Assembly (NCBI GenBank): GCA_002104985.1
Contig: MCGO01000046.1
Location: forward strand, 124,001-188,000
Source: Rhizoclosmatium globosum
Lineage: Eukaryota; Chytridiomycota; Chytridiomycetes; Chytridiales; Chytriomycetaceae
Direction: 5' to 3'
Length of the DNA stretch: 64,000 bases
A program made the position numbers and the translations under genes. The notes under the pieces were generated by a model that saw only the letters and a program-made list of their open reading frames with translations, was not told where the DNA came from and did no database searches. The stretch's first letter is position 1. Each line of letters opens with the position of its first letter. This document shows positions 1 through 9,575 of this stretch, one piece after another.

Positions 1-6
1 TTTTAG

Positions 7-849
7 ATTCATTGGAAAGCCCTTAATGCGCTCTACACATTCGCACTATTACTAGGCGGCAATCGCGCGTAAATCAGAATCCGCAACTGCTCTAGCTTTG
101 GATTCAATAGAATCATGTTCTCTCCACCCTTTATATCATTTTGAAACAATCCAGTAAGCTCTGAACTGCTTTAAAGTAATAATGGAGATGGCATGCAGAA
201 GGTGCATGCTCTGATGGCTTTCCTGCACTCAAAACACTCCCACTGACTCTAACTCCACCAATACTGGTCTAATTCAGACCATTAAAAATTCATTGGAAAG
301 CCCTTAACGTGCTCTACATATTCGCACTATTGTCCTGCTGCGATTGTGCGTATCTCAGAATCCAAAAATGCTCCAGCTTTGGTTTCAACAGAATCCTGCT
401 CTCTCCATCCATTTTATTCTTTCTAAACAATTCAAGAGGCTTTAAACTGCCTTGATGTAAGTGATGGAGAGGGCATGCAGCAGTTGCACTCTGTGATGGC
501 TTTCCAGCATTCAAACACTCCCACTGACTCTAACTCCTCCAATACTGGTCCAATTCAGACCATTCCAGATTCATTGGAAAGCTCTAAATACGTTCTACGC
601 AGTCGCACTATTTTCACGCTGTGATCGGGCGCATCTCAGGATCCAAATATTCCCCAGCTTTGGATTCAATAGAGTCCTGCTCTCTCTATCTGTTTTATTA
701 AGCTGAAGTAATTCAGGAGGCTCTAAAGTGCATATAGGTAAGTGATGGAGATGGCATGCAGAAGGTGCATGCTTTCTTGGCACTCCAGCCACCCAATTTT
801 TTAGTGTCACACACTTTAAAAGGAAAATATCTATGCCAAATCTCATTAA
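7..849. repeat. Tandem repeat, three units of 281 bases
   Basis: Three diverged copies begin at 7, 288 and 569, each opening with ATTCATTGGAAAGC, so the period is exactly 281 bases twice over. Shared landmarks inside each unit include TCGCACTATT, a CCAGCTTTGG-like block, GGCATGCAG and, in the first two, CACTGACTCTAACTCC. A decayed fourth start lies near 988 (ATTCATTAGAAAGCC). Short reading frames on the minus strand in units 2 and 3 translate to related peptides, but both frames are explained by the repeat itself and have no recognisable domain. It may be a satellite array or a degraded mobile-element tail; the array could continue left of the window. Confidence 0.85.
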
Positions 850-1142
850 AGCATCTTCATTTTAACAAAAATTGTAAGCTCTAAACGAGCTCTTTTCGTT
901 GATACCCAATATTGTAGGTCAATTATTGTGTTTGTCACATTCATTACTGTAACTCCAGCTAGAAGTATTGGATTTGGATGATTTTTAATTCATTAGAAAG
1001 CCACAAATTCGCTCTTTCTAAATCCTTTACCACGCGGTGTAAATTGTGCGTATTGAGAGTTTCCACTGCTGTCCAACACTAAACCCATTCCACAACTGTT
1101 ACTCGTTCAAGGAGCTGATAAATTTAAATATCTGCAAAGAAA

Positions 1143-1580
1143 CTACGCAATTAGCAACCTGCTATGTGAGAAGAACGAAGTGGCTCGAACGTATGACTCT
1201 AGTAAACCAATTGCTGGTGGGATACCTGGTCTTGCACACAACCTATGAGTTGGAGGATTTGCATGCAGGTACGTCCAACTGATTTCAGATCGCAGGTTCA
1301 ACACCAATTCAGCGTACACACTTTGAAAGGCACTTGGAGCCAACATGAAAGTGCCATTCAAGAGGGCAATGGCCTTTAACGTTTTGGCCCGGCTGAATCG
1401 CCCCAAGCAGGTCTTTGCGAAGTGCGCTGACGTCAACAGATTGTCAATTCGGTGTGATACCCTCCGATACTTGAAGACATCCTTCGGGTGAATCCACGAG
1501 AAGATGGCTATCAAAATCTCGTCGGGACAGTATAGTTGGTGCTCTTGGACAGTCGTATCTTCTGGATGGATTGATTGCAT
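1143..1580 (-). pseudogene. F-box protein fragment, LRR part missing
   Basis: The 145-residue frame starts with an F-box-like region (PDEILIAIFSWIHPKDVFKYRRVS) closely matching the F-boxes of the two F-box/LRR genes at 8279-9346 and 9576-10802, which share SW-x-P and VFKYRRV. After about residue 60 the paralogue similarity ends and no leucine-rich repeats follow; the remainder is a chance-like tail ending in a stop. It lies next to the 281-base repeat array, which may have truncated it. It could be a short F-box-only protein, but a decayed copy of the local F-box/LRR family is more likely. Confidence 0.55.
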
Positions 1581-1622
1581 TCAAAGATTTTATTGATTGG
1601 TATTGAAAAGATGCATCGATAA

Positions 1623-3496
1623 TTAAGCACGCTGCAATGTAACTTTCTTCATTTCTAACGCTTGGGCTCTTGCACGGAACAAATCAATGATTTCAGTTGT
1701 GTTGTTACGAATCAGTGCCTCCAAAAAGATATTCGCAATAACCTGTGCGAAAGAAAAAGCTCAGATAAATATAATTTTATCATAGACAGCTTACTTCGCA
1801 GTACAGAATGACTTCTGACAGCCTCTCTGGTGGAATTAACTGAGCAGGGTTAAAGTTGGGGTTGGGTGCGTAATGGAATTCTAAAGCTGCCATTCCAGTA
1901 TAATGCATTCCATTCACAGCGATAGCAATAATGACGGCCGCAACGTACTTTGTGACGTCGAAAGGGTAATAGGGAAGGACGCGAAAAATAATCCACATTC
2001 CAGCTGTTGCCGCAACAAACGCGATGATTACGGAGAGGACAACAACAACGGGTCTATAAACCATATCCGCTTCAACTCTCATCGAATACATTCCAAGGTA
2101 GTGCATAGCAAGAACAGCCAAGGCAATTGAAAATCCTGAGATTATGATCCTCCATGGTTTCTCAATTAGTACCAATAACTCTGCTATAATATCTTCCACG
2201 GTTAAGTCGGGATAGATTGAATCTAGGAACTGTGACTCTTGAAAAGCAGACTTGGATTTAGAAAAGTCACGAGAATTTGTTTGTAAGAAGGATTGCGGTG
2301 ATTCTTCAGAAATTGATTTGGTTGGATTTAAGTCTGTCGAAAATCGGCGCATAGAAGATCCAGCCTCCAAATCTTTGAATGAATCTTTTCTGAAAGACTT
2401 CACGCGTGGATGGTCAGGTGATCTTGCGTCTGTTTGAGAAACCACTGAAAGGGCAGATCTTGGCGCAATATTAGAAACTCGGTGTCCCTCAGCTGTGACA
2501 GTGCTGGAGCCTCTGACTGCATCAGACAGACTGCCATTTCTTTTCAAGTCTATCTGCATTGTGACGTGATTTTGATTAGAACCTCTTAGCCCTTCGGATG
2601 TGGTTATGCTGGAACCTCTGGCAGCGCCCGACTGGCTACCATTTCTTTTCAAGTCTATCTGCATTGTGGCATGCTTATGATTAGAACCATTTTGACTTTC
2701 GGGCAGGATGGCATTTGATCCTTTGACTGCATCGGACAAACTATCATTTCTTTTGACGGCCACATTCTGTGAGTCTTGATTTTCCCCTTCATTAATGCTC
2801 GATGCCTCCATAATGCTTGGTGTTTCAAGCACAGGTTTCAAGAGCGAAACATGTTCTCGGTCTGCACGTAAATGAGCCGACATTCTCGCAACGACGTTCA
2901 TAACGCTTGATCTTCCCAAAGTGCCACCCTTCTTATGCAGCTTCATTTTGCGCGCTTCTTTACGCGCACGCGCGCGTTCGGTCAACTCATTGCGGTCGTG
3001 GATTTTTTGGTTCCACTCCTGATCTTGAGAAGCGTAGTAAAAAGCCCATGTAGTCACGATCGCGCAGATGGAAGCTGATAACACGGTATACCAAAAATCA
3101 TAGTATACAGGAATATGGACGTCTGTTCCAGGGATATAGAGAGTGATTGCCGTCATACCCACAAAGTGCATAAAAAAGATTGCTCGAATAGAGGTAGAGA
3201 GGGAGGAAATGATGAGCAGTGAGACTGAAAAGATTTTAGAGATCGGAATCTCGGTTCTAGAAGATGTGAAGGACAGGAAAGGGTTAGCGTTTTATTTAAG
3301 TAGAAGTTATCCTCATAGATTCTCACCTTCCCCGAGCTTCGTTCAGGAGAATAGTATACATAGCTCCAGAGAAGGAAATCGCAATTGATATCACTATAGT
3401 CACACCGTTCCACTGAGCGTCCAAGACTTGACCGCTTGGCGAGCCGGTTGTCAGGTTGCCTGTGGTGGTTTGGTAGCCATTTGGGATTTCCGTCAT
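1623..3496 (-). CDS. MHYT-domain integral membrane sensor protein
   Basis: Three exons (3327-3496, 1795-3256, 1623-1742) join in frame to 583 residues; both introns are GT-AG. The N-terminal half has a membrane segment (VTIVISIAISFSGAMY), a second one, and MHFVGM followed by another span. The C-terminal half has further spans with MHYLGM and MHYTGM. These Met-His-x-x-Gly-Met motifs define the MHYT domain, proposed in bacteria to bind a metal and sense oxygen, CO or NO. About 290 polar residues, rich in Ser and Arg, separate the two halves and contain three copies of a 35-residue repeat (KRNGSxSxAxRGS, MQIDL). No kinase, GGDEF or EAL domain follows, so the output is unknown. The gene is divergent from the FAD monooxygenase, 319 bases away. 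Confidence 0.85.
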
Positions 3497-3815
3497 CCTT
3501 TGTTGTTTTCGAGGATCGATTCTCCGTCAATCAATCAGTTATCTGAAAGTCGATACCTGAAAAATCGTTAAAAAAGATGATGAGTCGTCGACAAAGGCTT
3601 GAAGGGTAATTGAGGGCAGGAACCAGCCACTTCTGTCTCTGCTTGAAAGAAGATCATATTGCATACTGAATAGCGATGAATAAGTGACGAGAGAATGATG
3701 ACGTCAACCTGTGTTTGCAAATCGGTTTGGTATTGATTGGAATTCGATTTCAAATCGACTCAAACCATAAAAAGAGGGCCAGAGAACATAGTTCAGAAAA
3801 CAAAGAAGAAAAAAT
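3497..3815. promoter_or_regulatory. Divergent intergenic region, MHYT / monooxygenase
   Basis: This 319-base gap separates two divergently transcribed genes and must hold both promoters. Minus-strand frames cover it but show no domain and no splice evidence. I see no defined operator or TATA element that I would name. Confidence 0.4.
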
Positions 3816-4969
3816 ATGACAATGTCAATAGCTATCGTAGGTGGATCAATCGCTGGGCTCTCAGCGGCAACCGTGCTTCTACGACTTGGGATCAATGTAA
3901 CAGTGTTTGAAAAGTACTCTGGTTCATTTGGTAAGTACTCTTACATCCAAAGCTATAATATCCTGAACCCGTTTTCCTCATAGCCAACCGCGGATCCAGT
4001 CTTGGCTTTGTTGACATCGGACTGTGGGAACAGTTGAAAGGCAAGCAGATGCTTCGACGAGGACGACAAGCACACCGATACCAAGGAGCCTACTACTATG
4101 GCGATCTCTGGAACTTCTGGTATTCAGGGCTTCCAGAGGGAACAGTCAAATTCGGAGAGGAGGTCACTGATTTGGGTGACGATCCTATGAAACCCACTAT
4201 CAATGGTCAAGTTTATGATGCAGTCATCTTGGCGGACGGTGGATGGTCTACATTGCGGGAAAAGTACATAACAGACAAGAAGCCAGATTATTCAGGACAT
4301 ATTATCTATCGTTGCAAAGTACTCAAGAGTGATTTCCCCAACTTTGATTCCGAAAGTGCATACATGTCACCAGACCAGAAATACTTCAGCATAGCCCTCA
4401 ATGTTGCTCTTGATGATGGAACGGATTACATCATGGGCGGAGTCACTGTTGGTGCACCAGAAGAAGATGCGATTGCATTGAAACCAACTGCAGCAGCGAA
4501 CCGTCAAGTCGAATGGGTGGATGACCCAAACTCTGTGCCAAAATGGTTCCTCCCATTTGTGAAACGCACTTTCGGGCAACACAAACAGCTCGTCGAATGG
4601 ATTGAGAAGGCTGTAAATGGCCCGGGCAAGATCACGCGTCAACCCTTGTATGAATTTGGTGCGGATCGCGTAACAAACGGGCGAATTATACTCATCGGTG
4701 ATGCGGCTCACATGGCTTCTCCTAGTACGGCTGCAGGTGCACACACCGGTGTACTGGATGCCGCAGGCCTCCTTCAGGCGTTTGCCACCTTCCAAGGTAT
4801 AGACAATATCGATTTGGCGATCAAAGAATATTCGAAAGGCGGTTTGAAACGGGCTCGTGAACTTTACGCCCGTAGTAAGCAAGTCTCACAAAGACATCGA
4901 TACATTCCTGGTGATGAACTTATTTACAATCCACCAACAGCGAAGGAAGTAGAGCACTCTGAACTCTAA
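3816..4969 (+). CDS. FAD-dependent aromatic-type monooxygenase
   Basis: Two exons (3816-3930, 3984-4969; GT-AG) give 366 residues. The N-terminus is a Rossmann FAD-binding motif (AIVGGSIAGLSAATVLLRLG then VFEK). Mid-protein ADGGWSTLR is the DG motif and the C-terminal ILIGDAAHMASPSTAAGAH is the GD motif, together diagnostic of group A flavoprotein monooxygenases (p-hydroxybenzoate hydroxylase fold). These use FAD and NAD(P)H to hydroxylate aromatic or heteroaromatic rings. The IIYRC stretch recalls 2,6-dihydroxypyridine hydroxylase-type enzymes, but the substrate cannot be deduced. The stretch between the first FAD motif and the DG motif is shorter than usual, so part of the substrate domain may be reduced. 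A soluble cytosolic enzyme is likely. Confidence 0.85.
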
Positions 4970-5134
4970 TTATTGCATATTTTATAAATAAACATCATAT
5001 TTCTTGACGTTCTTGTCCATGAATTTGTGACAACAGTCTCAGGAGCCATAGCAGAATCTCGCAATACAGACAGGTAATAGCTAATGATTTCATGAAAAAA
5101 AAGTCAAGAAAAGTTGAAAGCACAGCCTCTTATT

Positions 5135-5518
5135 ATGATTCGAAAACGCCGTAAAGGCTTCAAAACCCACCGCCCCACGTCTCTGGGAATCCTAGACCCT
5201 AACACAGAAGAGGCTAAAGAACTTCGTCGCGGTATAGCTGAGGCTGAGGCTATATTCTATCAAATGGTGGCAGCTGGCACTGCACAAATGCCGCCGCAAG
5301 TGAAGCGGCGAAAGTCTATTGAATATATAGTTAAATCCAAAGCTTTTGAGGAAAATGGCCCTGTCTCGTCTGCAGTCCCGACTGATTGCAAGCTGAAAGA
5401 GAAAGAAGCTGATGATAACTGCAAGCATTCCACATCGCAGACAGTTGAGCCTGGGAACCCTCATCTTCAAAAAGAGTATCCGGACTTGAAAGAGCAAACT
5501 AATAAAGAGAAACAATAA
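5135..5518 (+). CDS. Small hypothetical basic protein
   Basis: An uninterrupted frame of 127 residues starts at the first ATG (IRKRRKGFKTHRPTSLG). The N-terminal third is basic, the middle is predicted helical (EEAKELRRGIAEAEAIFYQ) and the tail is Lys/Glu-rich. I do not recognise a family. It sits between the 3' end of the monooxygenase (same strand, 165 bases upstream) and the convergent Cdh1 gene. It could be a real small protein or a chance frame; composition looks protein-like. Confidence 0.4.
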   Translation: MIRKRRKGFKTHRPTSLGILDPNTEEAKELRRGIAEAEAIFYQMVAAGTAQMPPQVKRRKSIEYIVKSKAFEENGPVSSAVPTDCKLKEKEADDNCKHSTSQTVEPGNPHLQKEYPDLKEQTNKEKQ

Positions 5519-5750
5519 TGTAGTCCAAATTCATTTTCATATAGCTAGTCTTCGATAACTGTCAACTCCAACGTGTCTTTTGAAAAACTCTTTCTCAACA
5601 CAAAATAGCACGGGATGTAATCTCGCGACAGAAGCAATATATTGATTGAAACGATGCAGAAGAGATTAAACAAAAACCCATCTAAAACGGTATCACCAAT
5701 ATGCTGAAAAATAAGGCTCCACCACCCACACATTCTTTCATTATAGCATA

Positions 5751-8121
5751 TCATCTAACCAGTGGCCCATTCTCCATCCAAGAACCAGATATATCTGACT
5801 TCTTCTTTTTCCCAAACACACTCCAAAAACGCAGCGTCTCGTCCCCAGCTCCCGTCACAATATTCTCGTTATCCGGAGACACAGCCAAATACAAAACTCT
5901 CATAGTATGCCCTGTCAACGTCGCCAGAGTATGCAACTGCGGGGCCAACGCGTCCTGCCCCGTCGCAGAAACCTTCCACACAACGACCTGATTCTGCGAA
6001 AACCCATGCGTACTCACGATTTCATCTTCACTTCGACTCCACGCGATATTACAGACTTGTGAGTTTGTATTCACATTACTCAGACTGTCAGCTGTCCCAC
6101 CGCCCGTTGCATCGCGTGGACTCGCACTTGTATTCCAGAACCGGATTTTCTGGTCTGCTGTTCCACCGCCTGACGCGAGGAGACCGGCTTTGTATGGGGA
6201 CCATGCGATTGCTTTTACGGCTGCTGCGTGTTCGACGAGGGTGTGGAGGGGTTTGGAGAGCATGGCGCGGTCCCAGATGAGGAGTTTGTTGTCGTTTCCG
6301 CCTGAGGCAAGGAGGTTGTCGTTTGATGGCGCTGAGGCCCATTTTAGGCCACATACTTCTTGGCGGTGGGAGTGGAGTTTGTCTGTGATGGAGTCTGTGG
6401 ATGGGAGTCGGATGTCGCGGAAGAAGATGCTTTGTGTTGGTTTAGATTGTGCATGAAGGAGATATGGAAAACTTACTTGCGATCTCTTGACCCAGTAGTT
6501 AATAAATCTTGAGCACTCCACGCGATTGCTCCTACCCTGGAATCATGACCCCGTAATTCTCGTATTTTCTTTTCAGCGCGCACATCCCATATTTGCACGA
6601 CCCCTTTGTTGGTTCCTATTGCGGCCAGATTGCCTTTTGGATTCCAATTAACGCATGTGACAGTATCTCCTCCAGCTGCATTTACCGCGTCTATTTTTTG
6701 ACGTTTAGTCATGCAAATCAGAAGATTTAACTTGAGGGTGAAAGGTAGCTTTCTTCGGCATAAAGGCATGGAGCTCCGCTCGTCTTTTTCTCTATTGCTC
6801 GCTTCGCTCGCGATTCCCTCTCTTAGACCATGTTTCCACGCCAACTGAACCCTCGTTCAGTCTCGTTCCTAGACATTCCTTCGCGTTCGCTTGTTCAACA
6901 CTCCTTCACTTGTTCCTCGCTCAGTCAGTTGATCTCACTCGTAGAACACTCACTTTGAGTAGGATCCTTCAAATCACACAATTTAGTCACCCTTGAATTC
7001 TGAGCATCCCATAAATAAACGCAAGACCCAAGCCCAACGCCCAACACATTTGAATAAGACCAATCCACCAGATTCAAATAAAAATCATCTTGCAGTTCAG
7101 GAGCATCCAATACTTTAAATGGAGCTTTTGAAATGGAACGCGGCTGAAATGCGACAGAGTATTCTAGAATACGTTTTGTTTCGGGACAAGAAGAAAAGGG
7201 GCTGATAGATTGCTGGTATTGGGTAGAAAGAGAAAAGGAGGGAGAGGATTTTTTTGACGGAATAAAGAGGGAACGCCTGCGACCTTGCGCTCCACCTGAT
7301 TTAGTTGGAGTGGGTGAAGAGAGTGTGGGCATTTGAGAACGAGGTGCGCGTTTTGGAGTGATGCTGTAGTTTGCGGCAGGAGAGCGGGCCATACGGGGAG
7401 AGAGGTAAGGAGTAGGAGAGACAGAGACGAGATCAGAAGTGGTTGAAGCGTGGAATGCGTATTTTTCAGAAGTGGATGAGCTGCGGGTATTAAATGATTG
7501 CAGCATTCGACTTGATTTTGAAGCAGGTGTTGTTGGCAGCGTGAATGTGGAGTTAGACTTTCGAGGAGTTGAGGGATTTGAAGGTGGCTGAAGAAGGGAC
7601 GCAGCTGAACCAATGAGCTCAGAGGCTAGCACGGCTCCATACACTGTAGACACATAATCTGTAATTACGAGATAGTATTAAGCAGCAGTTTGATCCCACA
7701 CTTTGACAGTTCACCTTGTTGAGCATCATGAACACTGTTTTCCTCTTCCGAAGCCACGGCAACTTGCGGCGCCACGTGATTTGCCACGTTGAATCTGGTG
7801 CGCGCGGCCTCGTTCGAAACAGCAATTGCCCTTGAAGGAACACGTTGGATCAGTCCCTTTTGAGGCTAAAACAAACAAAGTAAACAGAACAAACCGATCG
7901 CCAAACGAATCATTCGTCTTAATTCGCTTCATTTGAGGTTGAGTAATTTCAGGATCCGATTCCGAGTTTGATTCAGATTGGGTTGAATCATCGAACGGGT
8001 TCTCGGTGTCGGCCTCTTCGCTGCTCGTGCGATCCTCCCTCGATCCAAGTCTTTTTGATTGCTCAAGTGTGAGGACTCGCTGCACATAGCGCTGGGCCTG
8101 TTGTGCGAATCGGGGATCCAT
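5751..8121 (-). CDS. CDH1: Cdh1/Fizzy-related activator of APC/C
   Basis: Five exons (7891-8121, 7715-7865, 6954-7658, 6477-6675, 5751-6429) join to 654 residues. The C-terminal half is a seven-blade WD40 propeller with the family signature NLVDWSYSNVLGVGLGSCVY and VTKLCDL, which separates Cdh1/FZR1 from Cdc20. Blades continue through GTNKGVVQIWD, LRGHDSRVGAIAW, SGSRDRN-type and GAGDETLRFW. The N-terminus is long and Ser/Thr/Pro-rich with many SP and TP sites, as expected for CDK-inhibited Cdh1. The protein ends in LVR, resembling the IR tail that docks on APC/C. It recruits substrates to the anaphase-promoting complex in mitotic exit and G1. Oddities: the C-box is interrupted at an intron junction, and intron 3 (278 bases) is repeat-like. 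The start is 158 bases from a divergent F-box/LRR gene. Confidence 0.93.
6676..6953 (-). repeat. Oversized Cdh1 intron with CTCGCT-rich repeat-like DNA
   Basis: Intron 3 of the Cdh1 gene has a GTGAGT donor and TGCAG acceptor, and is 278 bases against about 45-70 for most introns here. Most of it is pyrimidine-rich short motifs on the plus strand (GAGCTCCGCTCGT, CGCTTCGCTCGCG, CTCGCTCAGTCAG). The same kind of sequence fills the 522-base intron of the Mbp1-like gene (GAGCTCCGCTCATG there), so this appears to be a member of a shared intron-resident repeat family. Confidence 0.6.
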
Positions 8122-8278
8122 TGGACAAATCAGTTGTTTCTCAAAAGAAGGTTGGAAAGAACAAACAAATCTATTTATCTACTTCTTACATACGCCAAAC
8201 ACAAACTCACAGGCAGCTATCATCAATCAGCCTAAGCCACAAGCAACTCTTGATGACATCTACAACTTACTCTCGCAA

Positions 8279-9346
8279 ATGCAGTCCCATTTCGACTCTG
8301 AACTTACTCAACTCAAAGCATCCCAATCGGAACTGAAGAGCAAAGTGGAAAATATTCAAACTGACGTAGCTCAGATCCAACGCTCGTTGTCTCTCACATG
8401 CAACCAGGTCTTCAAGCTTCGCAACCCGTCCGTCAAGTATTATACCCGGATTACACAGCTGCCAATCGAAATTCTCATACTCATTTTGAGTTGGCTGGAT
8501 CCAAGATATGTTTTCAAGTATCGCCGCGTATGTCAATCTTTCAATGCTTGTTTGTCAACTAGGCAATTTTCTGTATTGGCTGTGCCGCGCTATTTCACGC
8601 TCCTGGGCCGTGAAGTTGATAACTGTGGATTTGATTCATCTACTAGTACATGTGTAACTTTTTTTGGATGGGGAAGGCATGAAGAGTGTTTCCTGTTTTG
8701 TGTCTTTCCAAAACAATTTCAAGAAGCCACCATTGAGTATCTGTATCCTTGCTTAAAGTCGTTGGAGATCGTCAAGGCGGAAGACTGGGATGAAGAGGAT
8801 GAAGAGGATGAGGAGGCACATGATTGGTATTCTATACCTGCCATATTTGGAAAACTATCACAACTTGAAGAACTCTCAATCACAGCTCCTGAGTTTGAGG
8901 GACCCATCCCTGCAGAATTGTGGAATCTACATAAGTTGACGAGATTGCAATTGAGTGGTTGTCGGTTACTCCAAGAGTTTCCACTTGAACTCTTCAACTT
9001 GAGAGCCTTACGTTTCTTAGATTTACAAACTACTAGCCTTGAAGGGAATATTCCACGTGATATTGGACTCCTCGCGTGTTTAGAGCACTTGATTTTGAGT
9101 TGGAATAGTTTGTCAGGACCCATACCATCTGAAATCGGTAACCTTCGCCAATTAGTGGAACTTCAACTTCAATTTAATACCCTCTCTGGTACTATACCGG
9201 AATCACTTGGAAATCTCAATAAGCTTCGGATATTGATGTTGCACAATAACCGCCTTTCAGGACCTATCCCTGACGCACTAAGTAATCTGGCCAATGAATG
9301 TGTCATATGCTTGGAAAACAATCCTTTCATTGCCGAAGTTTCTTAG
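8279..9346 (+). CDS. F-box protein with plant-type leucine-rich repeats
   Basis: The product has an N-terminal coiled coil (SELTQLKASQSELKSKVENI), an F-box at about residues 55-100 (TQLPIEILILILSWLDP, VFKYRRV), an acidic spacer (EEDEEDEEAH) and at least six LRRs of the LxxLxxLxLxxNxLxGxIP type. F-box proteins link substrates to SCF ubiquitin ligases and the LRRs would bind the substrate. The frame stays open upstream of the ATG at 8279, and the codons there (ATLDDIYNLLSQ) match the N-terminus of the paralogue at 9576-10802. The true start therefore probably lies in a short upstream exon I could not place. The gene is divergent from Cdh1 and convergent with its paralogue. Confidence 0.85.
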   Translation: MQSHFDSELTQLKASQSELKSKVENIQTDVAQIQRSLSLTCNQVFKLRNPSVKYYTRITQLPIEILILILSWLDPRYVFKYRRVCQSFNACLSTRQFSVLAVPRYFTLLGREVDNCGFDSSTSTCVTFFGWGRHEECFLFCVFPKQFQEATIEYLYPCLKSLEIVKAEDWDEEDEEDEEAHDWYSIPAIFGKLSQLEELSITAPEFEGPIPAELWNLHKLTRLQLSGCRLLQEFPLELFNLRALRFLDLQTTSLEGNIPRDIGLLACLEHLILSWNSLSGPIPSEIGNLRQLVELQLQFNTLSGTIPESLGNLNKLRILMLHNNRLSGPIPDALSNLANECVICLENNPFIAEVS

Positions 9347-9575
9347 GCCATGGATTAATAGGCAAAATCCTGAAAGAATAACGTCGGCTCCATTGTTGTA
9401 CTTTTTATGTTTTAAGTTAATATATATTTAACTACACAAATAAAACAAAATGGTCCAAACAAAAAAAGCGGCAATATCGCCCAACTCGCGTAAATAAACA
9501 ACATTTAATTTAATTAGAACACTACAACGATAGCCATGCTTTCCATCTCTCGTTTATGTCGATATTGTAAGACAA

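Noticed and set aside
314..846. Two related minus-strand ORFs in the repeat array as a gene family
   Set aside because: Both simply translate units 2 and 3 of the 281-base repeat; unit 1 lacks the frame and no domain or start context supports coding.
5545..5754. Extra C-terminal exon of Cdh1 via a GTTAGATG donor
   Set aside because: A phase-consistent splice exists, but the added peptide is hydrophobic and unlike any Cdh1 tail; the unspliced end LVR resembles the IR motif better.
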